Shown here: in pieces, positions 19,759 through 29,524 of the stretch
Layout: every line of letters starts with the position of its first letter
Position numbering within the stretch: the stretch's first letter is position 1
Assembly: GCA_001875255.1 (NCBI GenBank)
Contig: MJAN01000002.1
Location: 124,001 to 188,000, forward strand
Direction of reading: 5' to 3'
DNA from: Candidatus Sabulitectum silens
Lineage (GTDB): Bacteria > Fermentibacterota > Fermentibacteria > Fermentibacterales > JCC-6
Length of the DNA: 64,000 bases
Program-made: the position numbers and the translations under genes
The notes under the pieces: model-generated
The model's database searches: none
Told to the model about the DNA's origin: nothing
What the model saw: only the letters and a program-made list of their open reading frames with translations

Positions 19759-19974
19759 TCAGCTCCCTTCCCCGTCGGTTGTCAGGCCCAGTTCCTTTTC
19801 ACGGATGGTCGTGAGGACCCTGGCGAGGCTTCTTTTCGACTCGCGTATTTTCAGGGGATTGTCCAGCTGTCCGGCGGCCTTCCTGAACCTGAGATTGAAT
19901 ATCTCCGTTCTCAGCTCGCGAACCTGTTCCTGAAGCTCTTCCATGTTCATGGACTGGAGTTCATGTGCCTTCAT
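19759..19974 (-). CDS. rpmC: 50S ribosomal protein L29
   Basis: Helical-hairpin protein at the exit of the peptide tunnel, 71 aa and intact. Typical segments: [20 protein letters not shown] and [17 protein letters not shown]. It overlaps rplP by 4 nt and is followed two bases later by rpsQ. Confidence 0.96.
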   Translation of the reverse strand: MKAHELQSMNMEELQEQVRELRTEIFNLRFRKAAGQLDNPLKIRESKRSLARVLTTIREKELGLTTDGEGS

Positions 19975-20396
19975 GACTGCATCGCCTCCCTGTCCCTTGC
20001 CAGGAACCTTACCTTGACCGGCAGCTTGTGTCCGGCAAGCCTGAGGGCCTCTCTGGCGGTATCGATGGGTATTCCCTCGATCTCGAACATCACGCGGCCC
20101 GGCTTCACCGGAGCCACCCAGAAGTCCACTGCGCCTTTACCCTTACCCATTCTTGTTTCAGCCGGTGTGGAAGTGACCGGTTTGTCAGGGAAGATCCTGA
20201 TCCAGACCTTTCCTCCGCGCTTCGCGTGTCTTGTCATGGCAACACGGGCGGCTTCGATCTGGGCACTGGTTATCCAGCCGGCCTCAACGGCCTGGAGACC
20301 GAACTCGCCGAAGGCCACGGTGTCTCCACCCTTTGCCCTGCCCCGCATTCTGCCGCGGTGCTGCTTTCTGAACTTGGTTCTTTTTGGCATCAACAT
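19971..20396 (-). CDS. rplP: 50S ribosomal protein L16
   Basis: Large-subunit protein that helps position tRNA in the A and P sites. The 141-aa sequence begins [20 protein letters not shown] and contains [20 protein letters not shown] and [19 protein letters not shown]. Upstream AGGTGAT supports ATG 20396; ATG 20390 is the usual family start and only two codons later. Intact. Confidence 0.97.
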   Translation of the reverse strand: MLMPKRTKFRKQHRGRMRGRAKGGDTVAFGEFGLQAVEAGWITSAQIEAARVAMTRHAKRGGKVWIRIFPDKPVTSTPAETRMGKGKGAVDFWVAPVKPGRVMFEIEGIPIDTAREALRLAGHKLPVKVRFLARDREAMQS

Positions 20397-20414
20397 TTCA
20401 TATCACCTGCAATC

Positions 20415-21060
20415 TCAGGATCCCGGCACAGGTGCTTCGTGCACCTCGCGTTGTAGATCCATACCTTAACGCCTATACGCCGTAGGTCGTACGGGCGATA
20501 CCCCTGGCAAAGTCGATGTCGGCCCTGAGGGTGTGCAGGGGAACCCTTCCTTCGTGGTAGGAGTTCACCCGGGACATCTCCGCCCCGCCGAGACGGCCTG
20601 AACAGGTGATCTTGATGCCCTCGGCACCGGCGCGCATGGTGTCTGAAATGGTTCTTTTCATCGCCCTGCGGACGCTTACCCTGTTCTCCAGCTGTCTGGC
20701 TACGTTGTCGGCCACGAGCATGGCGTCGGTTTCAGGTTTTTCGACCTGGTTTACCTTGATCTTCACTGTTTTCTTCGTCAGGTGCTTCAGCTCGCTGGTG
20801 AGGCTGTCGATGGTGCTGCCCCTGCTGCCGATCACGAGACCGGGCCTTGCGGTGCTTATCACCACATTGACCTCCTGGGGTTTCCGCTCGATTATCACCC
20901 TGGAGAGCTGGGCCCTCTCGAGGCGTCGGTAGACATACCTTCGGATATCTTCATCCTCTTTTATGTACCGGGCGAAATCTCTGCCCCTGGCAAACCAGTT
21001 CGAATCCCAGGTACGGCTTATTCCGAGCCTGAGACCGATGGGATTGGTTTTCTGACCCAA
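20415..21060 (-). CDS. rpsC: 30S ribosomal protein S3 (3' frameshifts)
   Basis: Head protein at the mRNA entry channel with a KH domain (RPGLVIGSRGSTIDSLTSEL) and C-terminal domain (YHEGRVPLHTLRADIDFARG). In one frame the gene stops right after RTTYGV at 20473. Restoring one base gives the expected IGVKVWIYN, and restoring a second gives GEVHEAPVPGS and a stop at 20415. I therefore extend the gene to there, about 215 aa, a normal length. The start is TTG at 21060, giving LGQKTNPIGLRLG, with GAGGAG upstream; translation from ATG further upstream has no family support. Confidence 0.92.
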
Positions 21061-21064
21061 ACGA

Positions 21065-21424
21065 TCACTCCTCTCCGGGTTCGGCGCCGTCGGCAACTTT
21101 AACCACGATGTGGCTTGTGCGGTGACGAATCCTGGTAGCCCGGCCGCGGGCTCTGGGTCTCCAGCGCATTACGGTCGGTCCTTCATCTACGGTTATTGTG
21201 CATATCTTCAGGCTGTCGATGTCGAGCTGCTTGCCCTCGGCCTTTACCACGGCGTTGGCCACGGCGGAGTCAAGGGTGCGGCCGATGATCTTCGAAGCGT
21301 TCTTGGGAACGGTAAGAAGGATCGACAGGGCCTGGTTCACGGACTTGCCCCTTACAAGATCGGCAACTGCCCGGGCCTTCCTGGGGGGAACTCGCACGAA
21401 TCTGGCCTTGGCTATGGCTTCCAT
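21065..21424 (-). CDS. rplV: 50S ribosomal protein L22
   Basis: Exit-tunnel protein with a long hairpin. The 119-aa product starts at ATG 21424 after AGGGGAG. Typical segments: VRVPPRKARAVADLVRGKSV, SAVANAVVKAEGKQLD and GPTVMRWRPRARGRATRIRH. An open frame extends to 21670, but that portion covers rpsS. Intact; it ends four bases before the rpsC start. Confidence 0.96.
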   Translation of the reverse strand: MEAIAKARFVRVPPRKARAVADLVRGKSVNQALSILLTVPKNASKIIGRTLDSAVANAVVKAEGKQLDIDSLKICTITVDEGPTVMRWRPRARGRATRIRHRTSHIVVKVADGAEPGEE

Positions 21425-21435
21425 TGCTCCCCTCC

Positions 21436-21704
21436 CTAACTCGAACTCTTCTCGCGGTGACCGCGGAAGGTTCTTGTGGGGGCAAACTCTCCGAGCTTGT
21501 GCCCGACCATGTTCTCTACAACAAACACCGGTACGAATTTCCTGCCGTTGTGAACGGCGAAGGTGTGCCCTACGAACTCGGGGGTATGGTGGACCTGCGG
21601 GCCCAGGTCTTGATGACCCTCTTGTCCCCCGATTCGGTGGATACGGCAACCTTCTTCTGGAGGTTCGCATCGATGAATGGACCTTTCTTCAGCGAACGGG
21701 CCAT
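21436..21704 (-). CDS. rpsS: 30S ribosomal protein S19 (frameshifted)
   Basis: Head protein next to S13. It begins [20 protein letters not shown] and continues to [10 protein letters not shown] base is missing near 21590; the next frame continues [20 protein letters not shown] and [19 protein letters not shown] to TAG at 21436. The joined length of about 89 aa is exactly normal. No continuous frame covers it, so an automatic caller would probably miss it. Confidence 0.93.
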
Positions 21705-21706
21705 AT

Positions 21707-22545
21707 CTACTTCCTCCTCTTACCGGTTGGTCTGCGTCTGCTAATCAGTTTGTCAGACTTTTTCCTGGGCTTCCTTGTGCGAAGGCCCTTGGCCAGCTGA
21801 CCCCAGGGTGAACAGGGATGGCGTCCACCACTGGTTTGCCCTCGCCTCCACCCATGGGATGGTCGATGGGGTTCATGGCAACACCGCGGACATGGGGTCT
21901 GCGGCCCCGCCAGCGGCTGGCTCCCGCCTTGCCGGGAACGATGAGGTTGTGCTCTACGTTTCCGACGGTCCCAATGGTGGCAGCGCAGTTTACCGGTACC
22001 CTGCGCATCTCCCTGGAGGGAAGCTTGAGTGTTGCGTACCTGCTCGCGGGCCATGAGCTGAACCGCCGTTCCGGCGCTTCTGGCCATCTGGCCGCCCTTG
22101 CCGGGCTTCAGCTCCACATTGTGAACCATGGTTCCCACTGGAATGTTCTCCAGGGGAAGGTGGTTTCCCACCTCCGGGGCGGCGCCGGGGCCGGCCATTA
22201 TGCTGTCCCCACGGAAAGCCCCACCGGGCAGAGAATGTAGCGCTTCTCGCCGTCGGCGTAGACCACCAGGGCGATCCTGGCGGACCTGTTGGGATCGTAC
22301 TCGATGGTTGAGACGGTTCCCGGAACGCCTGGCTTGTTCCGCTTGAAATCAATTATGCGGTACATCCGCTTGTGACCGCCGCCGCGGTGCCTGGCTGTTA
22401 CCCGGCCATAGCTGTTCCTGCCGGCGGTTCTCTTCAGGGGGGCCATCAGCGACTTTTCGCCGTGCTCCCTGGTTATCTCGTTGAAATCCGGAGAGATCTT
22501 GAACCTCGTACCGGGTGTCATGGGCTTCCATCTTTTCGTACCCAT
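21707..22545 (-). CDS. rplB: 50S ribosomal protein L2 (three frameshifts)
   Basis: Peptidyl-transferase-centre protein. Reading across frames gives the N-terminus [20 protein letters not shown], then [20 protein letters not shown], then [20 protein letters not shown], the HPMGGGEGK loop, and the basic C-terminus [17 protein letters not shown]. Breaks lie near 22195, 22045 and 21815. The total of about 280 codons is normal. Three breaks in a universally essential gene are strong evidence for sequence errors in this window. Confidence 0.94.
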
Positions 22546-22548
22546 TGA

Positions 22549-22839
22549 TTACACCCCCTCGAAGAAGTCAACAGAATCGCCCTTTTTAAGGGTAACTATC
22601 GCCTTTTTCCAGGCTGATCTGCGACCAATGTTGCGGCCAAGTCTCTTGACCTTGCCATCCATTCGGACCGTTCTGACCTCCAGCACCGTAACGTCGAAGA
22701 TCTCCTCAACAGCCCGGGCGATCTGGTGCTTGTTCGCCCCGGGGATCACCCTGAAGGTGTACCTGTTGTGCATCTCACGGGCGATGGTGGATTTCTCCGT
22801 TACGATGGGTTCCAGTATTATCTGACGCGGGTCCATCAC
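22549..22839 (-). CDS. rplW: 50S ribosomal protein L23
   Basis: Exit-tunnel protein and docking site for trigger factor and SRP. The intact 96-aa protein has ILEPIVTEKSTIAREMHNRY, FRVIPGANKHQIARAVEEIF and RRSAWKKAIVTLKKGDSVDF. It overlaps rplD by 4 nt and is followed three bases later by rplB. Confidence 0.96.
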   Translation of the reverse strand: MMDPRQIILEPIVTEKSTIAREMHNRYTFRVIPGANKHQIARAVEEIFDVTVLEVRTVRMDGKVKRLGRNIGRRSAWKKAIVTLKKGDSVDFFEGV

Positions 22840-23456
22840 ATCACCCTCGCCTTCAGATGTTCCAGGGCGTTCTCGGCGACCAGCACCACCTCTGAATTAA
22901 CCAGTGTGGAAACCGGCACATGGCCGGCGGCCACCGCGAATACTCCGGGTATGTTCCCCGCGGCCCTGGCCATGAGGCCGTTGCCGTCGGTGAGTATCAC
23001 GGTTTTCCTTCCGGTGAGACCGTTGCCGCCAAGCATCTCCCGCACTTCCCGGGTCTTGCCCTCAACGGACAGGTCACGGATTATCCTGAGGTTCCCCTCG
23101 GAAAGCCTCTCGCTGAGAATACCGGCGATGGCCTTCCGGCGAACCTTCCTGTTGATCTTCTTGGAGTAGGAGCGGGGCTTCGGGCCGTGGGCCACTCCGC
23201 CGCTTCTCCAGATGGGGCTCTTGAAGGAACCGGCACGGGCGTGACCGGTGTGCTTCTGCCGCCAGGGCTTCCTTCCGCTGCCCCTTACTTCGGATCTGGT
23301 AAGGACGCTGGCGTTGCCCTGTCTTCTGTTGGCCTGCTCGGCCCTTACGACTTCCCAGAGCACATGGGTGGAAACACCCACGGCGAACATTTCATCGGGA
23401 AGCTTGACCGTGCCGACCTCTTCACCCTTCATGGTGTAAACTCTGGCTTCAGCCAT
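22836..23456 (-). CDS. rplD: 50S ribosomal protein L4
   Basis: Exit-tunnel protein; in E. coli also the repressor of the S10 operon. The 206-aa protein has RQGNASVLTRSEVRGSGRKP, WRQKHTGHARAGSFKSPIWR and GGVAHGPKPRSYSKKINRK, typical of L4. Intact; ATG overlaps the rplC stop by one base (TGATG). Confidence 0.96.
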   Translation of the reverse strand: MAEARVYTMKGEEVGTVKLPDEMFAVGVSTHVLWEVVRAEQANRRQGNASVLTRSEVRGSGRKPWRQKHTGHARAGSFKSPIWRSGGVAHGPKPRSYSKKINRKVRRKAIAGILSERLSEGNLRIIRDLSVEGKTREVREMLGGNGLTGRKTVILTDGNGLMARAAGNIPGVFAVAAGHVPVSTLVNSEVVLVAENALEHLKARVM

Positions 23457-24090
23457 CAGCTTTCACCTCCTCTGGAAAGGTGCTTCCTGATCATCAGGTA
23501 ACCGTTCCGGGCTCCCGGTACGGCTCCCTTGACGACAAGGAGGTTCTTTTCCGCGTCGACCCTGACTACCTCAAGGTTCTTTACCGTGGCCTTCTTGTTG
23601 CCGGTCTGTCCGGGCATCTTCTTGTTCTTCCATACCCTGCCCGGGGTGGCGCACTGGCCTATGGAGCCGGGAACGCGCTTGGACTTGCAGCCGTGGGTTT
23701 CGTCGCCGCCGGAAAACCGTGACGCTTCACCACGCCCTGAAAGCCTTTTCCCTTGCTGAGGCCGCTTACATCGACCTTTTCGCCGGGTACGAACATATCA
23801 ACGGTGAATGAATCTCCCGCCTTGACCTCTTTCCGGGGAGCAGGGAACTCCACCAGCCTTGAAACAGGAGGCGCACCGGCCTTGTCAAGGTGACCCTTGA
23901 GAGGTTTGGTGAGCCTGCTCTCCTTCTTCGGCCGGTAACCCACCTGAACCGCCGAATAGCCGTCGGTTTCCGGGGTCTTTACCTGAACTACCGGATTCGG
24001 GGCAGCTTCAAGCACCGTGACCGGTATTGCCCTGCCGTCTTCTGCGAAGACGCGGGTCATACCGATCTTACGAGCCATGATTCCGCTCAT
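23456..24090 (-). CDS. rplC: 50S ribosomal protein L3 (frameshifted)
   Basis: Large-subunit assembly initiator. The N-terminus [20 protein letters not shown] and the segment [19 protein letters not shown] are in one frame. The loop that follows ([20 protein letters not shown]) and the C-terminus [20 protein letters not shown] are in another. A base is missing near 23710. The joined product of about 211 aa is normal. Both ATG 24090 and ATG 24078 are plausible starts. Confidence 0.94.
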
Positions 24091-24196
24091 AACCACTTCC
24101 CATCGCTGAAGTCCCTTTGAACGGGGGGACAAGCGTTTCTGTTAGTCCGTCTGGAGGATCGGCCGTTCCCGTCGTTCCAGTACGGTTTTCCTCTTA

Positions 24197-24214
24197 ATCC
24201 GGGTTTTCCCGGAT
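24197..24214 (-). promoter_or_regulatory. Hairpin between rpsJ and rplC
   Basis: On the minus strand ATCCGGG-AAAA-CCCGGAT forms a perfect 7-bp stem with an AAAA tetraloop, 26 bases after the rpsJ stop and about 107 bases before rplC. The gap of about 150 bases between these genes is unusually long for a cluster where most gaps are under 20. It could be a processing site or an attenuator; no T-run follows. Confidence 0.4.
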
Positions 24215-24239
24215 CAGTAAGGATTTGACCTGTTGACTA

Positions 24240-24545
24240 CTACTTTATCTCCACATCGACACCGGCGGGAACATCCAGCTTCCGCAGGGCCTCTGTGGTC
24301 TGTTCGTTGGGATCCTGTATCTCGATCAGGCGTGAATGCACCCTGATCTCGAACTGCTCACGGGACTTCTTGTTCACATGGGGGCTTCTCAGCACCGTAA
24401 CCACCGAACGCCTTGTAGGCAGGGGTATGGGGCCGGCAACGCGGGCGCCGGTGTTGGTAACACCGCGGACGATGTCGACCGCTGACCTGTCAAGAAGACG
24501 GTGATCATAGGCTCTGAGCCTTATTCTCAACCTGTTTTCGTTCAA
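24240..24545 (-). CDS. rpsJ: 30S ribosomal protein S10
   Basis: First gene of the S10 cluster; also the NusE partner of NusB in antitermination. The intact 101-aa protein has [40 protein letters not shown] and the ending [11 protein letters not shown]. The start codon is TTG at 24545, with AAGGAG five bases upstream. A consensus promoter lies about 130 bases upstream. Confidence 0.96.
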   Translation of the reverse strand: MNENRLRIRLRAYDHRLLDRSAVDIVRGVTNTGARVAGPIPLPTRRSVVTVLRSPHVNKKSREQFEIRVHSRLIEIQDPNEQTTEALRKLDVPAGVDVEIK

Positions 24546-24678
24546 TGCGACTCCTTATTCAAACAACATTTATAAAACACCGCGCAGAGGCCCATCTGCC
24601 CACAGCACATGGACTTCCGTTCACGTACCAAAACTCCTGCGTTTCCCCCGGGTGCTCACTTCACCCGCAGGGACGGCT

Positions 24679-24707
24679 ATTATACACAATGGTAAAGGGT
24701 TGTGCAA
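24679..24707 (-). promoter_or_regulatory. Predicted sigma-70-type promoter of the S10 cluster
   Basis: On the minus strand TTGCAC (24707-24702), a 17-base spacer and a perfect TATAAT (24684-24679) precede rpsJ. The transcript would start near 24672 and have a leader of roughly 125 bases, long enough for autoregulation by a ribosomal protein, although I see no recognisable binding structure. The rest of 24546-24878 holds this promoter, a palindrome and the promoter of the divergent receptor gene. Confidence 0.72.
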
Positions 24708-24793
24708 ACCCCGTTCCCCGTCGCCGGCGGCGGTGGTGTCCCGGCGGGGACGATATCATATCGGCTGGGGCTGATGCCATTTTTGACCTGCCT

Positions 24794-24806
24794 TGACCAC
24801 TGGTCA
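24794..24806. promoter_or_regulatory. Palindrome TGACCA-C-TGGTCA upstream of the TonB receptor
   Basis: A perfect 6-bp inverted repeat around one base lies about 20 bases upstream of the -35 of the receptor promoter and about 87 bases upstream of the -35 of rpsJ. Its size and place suit a dimeric regulator site for the divergent receptor gene. No regulator gene is adjacent. Confidence 0.4.
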
Positions 24807-24827
24807 TTGCAGCCCATGAATATTACA

Positions 24828-24855
24828 TTAACAGGGCTGATAATTCGGATAATAT
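24828..24855 (+). promoter_or_regulatory. Predicted promoter of the TonB receptor operon
   Basis: TTAACA (24828-24833), 16 bases, TAATAT (24850-24855). The predicted transcript start is near 24862, giving a short leader with a GAAGG ribosome site before ATG 24879. Confidence 0.5.
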
Positions 24856-24878
24856 GAGTATCAACGAAGGTTGTTTTC

Positions 24879-27501
24879 ATGGGCAGGTTCTGTGGATTGT
24901 TCCTTTTCTCCGGGTTGCTGTCAGCAGCCCTGGCCTTTGACACCGGCGCCCTGACTGGAACTGTTACTGACTCCGAAGGTCAATCGGTGGTCGGGGCCAC
25001 GGTGATGATAGAGGGCACCCAGTGGGGCTGCATGACCGATGCCTCCGGAGGGTACTACATACCACGGCTTGCTCCCGGCGAGTATTCCATTTCTGCCCGG
25101 ATGGTCGGGATGGCTCCGTCAACCATCAACGGTGTTGCGATAGTCTCCGGCCAGAATACGGTGGTGGATATCGAGATGAGGGAGGAAGCGGCTGGGGCAA
25201 CTGTGATAACAGTCACCGGACAGAGGAACCTTGTTCTGGAAACTGTTCCTTCCACAATTCATATGGTGGACAGGGAACAGATCGAAACCATGCCCGCCAC
25301 GGGGCTCATCGATGTCATAAGGAGCCAGGCGGGTGTGTCGACCCAGGGCGGCGAGATCCACGTTCGCGGAGGCAGATCAGGCGAAGTGGATTTCCTGCTT
25401 GACGGAACCTCCATGCGCTCGCCCATAACCAACAGCTATGCGGCAACTGTACCCCTTGCCGCCATTGCCGAGGCATCCACCATTACGGGAGGCTTCGAGG
25501 CCGAATACGGAAACGCGCTTTCCGGTATAGTCAAACTGGTGACCAGGGAGGGCGGAGAGAGATATGAGGGAGAACTCTCCACAGGAGTCGGGGACAACAC
25601 CGCCTTCGGCATGGAGTCCGCGGACAGGGATGTAACTTCACCCCTGGAAAATGATACATTCAGGGGCCAGTGCCTTCAGGGAACCGGGTCCTTCGGGGGG
25701 CCTGAACCCATCACTTCCATTCTGCTCCCCTCTCTGGGAATAGATGTACCCGGCGAGTACTCCTTCTTCTCGGCGGTTGAGTTTTCCAGAAGCGGCTACG
25801 ACATGAAGGACAGCAGGGATTACTGGGACAACGACTGGCAGACCAACCTTTCGGGGATAGTCAACCTTACCGGACACCCGAACCAGCTCACCGGTTTGAG
25901 CGTTATGGGCCGATACTCGTACAGGCAGAGCGGATGGGACCAGTGGGCGTGGTCCAACCTCGACGAACCGGTCTACATAGAGGGCACCCCTTACCTCGGG
26001 GGAAACACCGACAACGCCCTTCCCATAAGGTTCGATGAAAGCTGGGGCTTCTCCCTGGGCATGTCCAGGATGTTGGGCAGAAGCACCGTTCTCGAAGGAT
26101 CCTTCTCCAGGAGCGAGTTCTGCCAGTGGAGCAGGATACGGAACGAGAACGGCGGATACATCGGTGAAGACCTTACTCCCTCGGCGTGGTATGCCGAACA
26201 CTTTCCGGAGAGAACTGCGGATTCTCTGGGTTTCTACCACAGCGGAATGCACTCATCTGTCTGGCTCGACTCCAGAAGCACTGTTTACGGTGGAGACATG
26301 GGAGCCACTACACAGATCAACAGCGTCTTCAAGCTGAAGACCGGCATCTCCGCAACATACTACGACATATATGATTATGGGGTTACCATCAATCCCCCGT
26401 CGCAAACCTGGGTGAACATCTGGAAGGCTGATCCACGGGCCGCTTCCGCTTTTCTTCAGAGTACAGCCAATTTTTCCGGAGCCATGGTGCTGGCCACGGG
26501 GATCCGTGTTGACGCTTTCGACCCCAATACGGAGATGACCGTTCCCGGTGAGCCGGGAACACAAAGCGTACCGGTCAAGGTTCAGGTAAGCCCCAGGTTC
26601 GGAATAAACCACCCCATCTCCGAGAGGGACGTCTTCTTCGCCACCTACGGCAGATACTTCCAGATGCCCTCCTTCGACAAGATGTTCAGCGGTACGAACT
26701 ACAATCTCGGCGGCGATTACACCATTGTGGGCAACCCGGATCTGGAGGCGGTCAGAACCCTGGCCTACGAAGCCGGGATCAGGCACAGGATTGGAGAGAT
26801 ATCCACCCTTTCCTTTTCGGCTTTCTACAAGGAGATAACCGGCCTCGTACAGACTTCCCGGTAGCCTCCCAGGGGTCGGGAACATTCTTCATGTACGAGA
26901 ACGATGAGAGCTTTGCCACTGTACAGGGAGCCGAGCTGTCCCTCCTCAGACTCCCGGGAAGGGTTTTGTCCGGAAGCGTCAGCTATACCTATTCCATTGC
27001 CGAGGGAAGGTACTCCTCTGCCAATGACCAGTTCGAGTACTCCTCCGGCGGCTATCAGGTAATACCGGTGGACGACAGCTACCTCGACTGGGACCAGCGG
27101 CACCAGGCAAGCGCTTCTGTTCACATGGCCTTCGGCGAGCAGGAGGGTCCCCGTATCCTTGGAGCGCACATAATGGAACGGTCGGGGATCGGGCTTGCCT
27201 GGAGTTACGGAAGCGGATACCCCTACAGCCCTGATTCAGAAGGGGATCTGCCGCTGATAAACACGGAGCGTCAGCCCTGGGTGATGAGTACCGATCTCAG
27301 CCTGTCAAAGGAAGTACCCCTGGGAGCACCGGTGTTAAAACTGAATGTCACGGTATTCAATCTCTTCAACAGAAGGAACATTGAGCGTATATACGACCCC
27401 TCATCTACGCGGATACCGGTGAACCCGGGGGGGCCATGGGCAATCCCGCTGCCTATTCCTCCGCAAGGCATTCATTCTTCGGACTGGGGGTGGAGTGGTA
27501 A
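24879..27501 (+). CDS. TonB-dependent outer-membrane receptor with carboxypeptidase-like N-terminal domain (two frameshifts)
   Basis: Outer-membrane beta-barrel for TonB-driven uptake. After a signal peptide (FLFSGLLSAALA) comes a carboxypeptidase-regulatory-like domain (LTGTVTDSEGQSVVGATVMI, about 25-110), then a plug (VIRSQAGVSTQGGEIHVRGG) and a barrel rich in aromatic strand motifs. Breaks near 26862 and 27440 separate the last part; joined frames end GLGVEW, a typical aromatic barrel terminus, with a stop at 27501. The length is about 874 aa. The stop overlaps the next ATG (TAATG), so the lipoprotein is translationally coupled. The substrate is unknown; no SusD-type gene is present. The exbB-exbD-tonB set at the window start is the likely energy source. 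Confidence 0.85.
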
Positions 27502-28496
27502 TGGGCATCAGGAAGTTCATGTATGCCCTTTTTCTGATCCTTGCCTGCTACAACCCTGCGGAATACTCCACCGTCGCCGGATCCGGAGTGGTGAAACTGA
27601 GGGTGTCCGACAACTCAGTTGTCGGGACAGTTCAGGGCATTCCCGAGGGAAGGGCCCTTCTGTCAACGGGCAATACACAGTTCCTGATAGCCTCAGGCAC
27701 CGGGGAACTCTTCATCATCAACTCAGCGGAAATGGCTGTGGACACAAGCTTCACTGTCGGTTACCCCGGTGGAGCCGGCTACAGGTCAATGATCATGCCG
27801 GTGGCGGGAACCGTCTACATCTCTTCTTCTGTGGGGGACATACTCCAGGTAGACATGAACGAACTCAGCGTTACCCGCCAGTTCCAGGCAGGGAACATAC
27901 CCGAAAACCTTACACAGCTTCCCTATTCCGGTGAGTTCTTCTACCTGTCCGACGGAAGCACCGGAAGAGTAAGCGAAGTGAGAACCCTCACCAGTGCCGT
28001 TGTGAGGCAGAGCGAACCCCTTGACGCAATTCCCTCTTCCATGGTGGCTGAATCCCATCTGAACTCATTTCTTCTAGCGGTAACCTCCCGGGAGAACGGG
28101 CTCTGCGGGATCCTGAACCTGGGAACTTTCCGATTCGAAGAGGTCCATCTCGGGCTGCCCTGTTTCGATGTTACAGCGTTTCCGGCGGAGTCCATCTGGG
28201 CTGTGACCCACCCGGAATGGAACGGCAGCAGCGGTTCGGTATCCATCTGCACGAACTACTCCTTTCCTGAGATAGAGCGGATCCAGGTCTCCGGACACCC
28301 CATGCAGATATGCAGCGTTCCGGGAACGACCCTTTTCTATCTGCTCAGTTATCTGGGAAACGGGGAAAGCGTTATTGTGGGAATAAACTATCTTACACGG
28401 CAGATAGAGTCGGAAACCGCCATCAGCGGATTCCCCTGGGACATCTCTTCCCACGGAAACGGCGAGTTCGTCCTGGCGCTTACTTCGGAACTCTAG
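27501..28496 (+). CDS. Beta-propeller lipoprotein partnered with the TonB receptor
   Basis: The intact 331-residue protein has a signal and lipobox (FMYALFLILAC), then repeated four-strand units resembling YncE/YVTN propellers (NTQFLIASGTGELFIINSAE; AGTVYISSSVGDILQVDMNE). It has no sorting domain, so it is probably anchored by its lipid. ATG 27501 overlaps the receptor stop by one base. Such pairs suggest a surface cap or substrate-binding partner for the receptor; that is inference. The gene ends tail to tail with the S41-like gene, overlapping it by four bases. Confidence 0.75.
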   Translation: MGIRKFMYALFLILACYNPAEYSTVAGSGVVKLRVSDNSVVGTVQGIPEGRALLSTGNTQFLIASGTGELFIINSAEMAVDTSFTVGYPGGAGYRSMIMPVAGTVYISSSVGDILQVDMNELSVTRQFQAGNIPENLTQLPYSGEFFYLSDGSTGRVSEVRTLTSAVVRQSEPLDAIPSSMVAESHLNSFLLAVTSRENGLCGILNLGTFRFEEVHLGLPCFDVTAFPAESIWAVTHPEWNGSSGSVSICTNYSFPEIERIQVSGHPMQICSVPGTTLFYLLSYLGNGESVIVGINYLTRQIESETAISGFPWDISSHGNGEFVLALTSEL

Positions 28497-29512
28497 GGAG
28501 CCCGGGCACCAAGCCAGGCAAATGCCGCCTCGAGTACCGGATCGAAGCCATTCTGAAAGTCGGTGGAGGTGGCCTCCACCGGGACATCGGGCAAAACTCC
28601 GTGATCTTCCACCACTGTCATTTCACCGGTGAGCAGTGTTACAGTGGGGCATGTTACGTACCAGCCTCAGGAAGTTCCCTTGTAATGTGCTGCCAGTTGC
28701 CTGAACCCTGTGATGTGTCTCCCATTAACACAACTGATGGAAGCTGAGACATGTCGCTGAGGAACATTTCCGAAGTTCCGCCATTGCCCTCGCCTGCAAG
28801 CAAAACCACATCCCCTTCGAAATGCCACCCCCTGGGAAGAAGGCTGACCGGAACGGGTTCAGCCAGGTCATGGGAAGATGCGTCCTGTCTTTGTTGGGAA
28901 AATGGCCGATAACCTCTTCGGGAACGAACCTTCTCGCGGTATTGGAAGCAGCTCCGTCGAATGAACCAGAGGCCATCCTCACATCGAGGATCAGGAAGGG
29001 CTCCTGCTGGAGGGGCTGAAGAATGTTGTCGAAGAGGCTGATGTTGAAGGATTGATCCCACTTCCTGATAACGAAATAGGGAACGGAATCCGGTCCGGCG
29101 AAACAGTAACCCCAGATATCCTGCTGGGTCCAGTGGAAGTCCAGGGGTCGAGATAGCTCATCAGAACCGTGCTGTCACAGTTAACGAATACATCCCTCTC
29201 AAAGGGGAAAAGCACATCCCCCGCCGGGGAGATCAGTTTAACCCGGGGGTCTTGCAGCTGAGAAAGCAGCTGGAGTTCAAGCCCGGTCATTTCTTCCCTG
29301 GTCTCGATGTCGGCGGCGGAATCGTAATGAATGTCATACAGGTAATCCCAGTCCGCTTCCTTCAGGGCGAAACCCACATAGTACTCATCAAAAAGGTTCC
29401 ACAGAAGCTCGAATTCCTGCTGGTAAGCCCCGGGAAGTGTGTTCTGGACAGGATCATCGATGCAGCCGGATCCAGCCATCACCAGGAGGAAGAACAACGC
29501 CGATCTCTTCAT
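28493..29512 (-). CDS. S41-family (C-terminal-processing protease-like) lipoprotein (three frameshifts)
   Basis: Last gene of the exported-protein operon. It has a lipoprotein signal (LFFLLVMAGSGC), an N-terminal helical region (EFELLWNLFDEYYVGF), and a core with S41 landmarks: FLILDVR, VVLLAGEGNGGTSEMFLSDM and VEDHGVLPDVPVE, read across frames broken near 29140, 28830 and 28680. The length is about 340 aa. In the segment that normally holds the catalytic Ser (three residues before the Glu of ...SAxE) I see Gly, with Ser directly before the Glu. The protein may therefore be inactive or have a shifted active site; a base error there cannot be ruled out. Confidence 0.68.
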
Positions 29513-29524
29513 TGGCCCCGCAAT

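Noticed and set aside
20998-21010. TTCGAATCC inside rpsC as a tRNA T-loop
   Set aside because: No CCA at the tRNA spacing and the bases are part of a conserved protein segment.
21436-23710. Programmed ribosomal frameshifting in rpsS, rplB and rplC
   Set aside because: The breaks have no slippery sequence plus structure in common, occur in genes never known to use it, and are as frequent in unrelated genes; sequence error is simpler.
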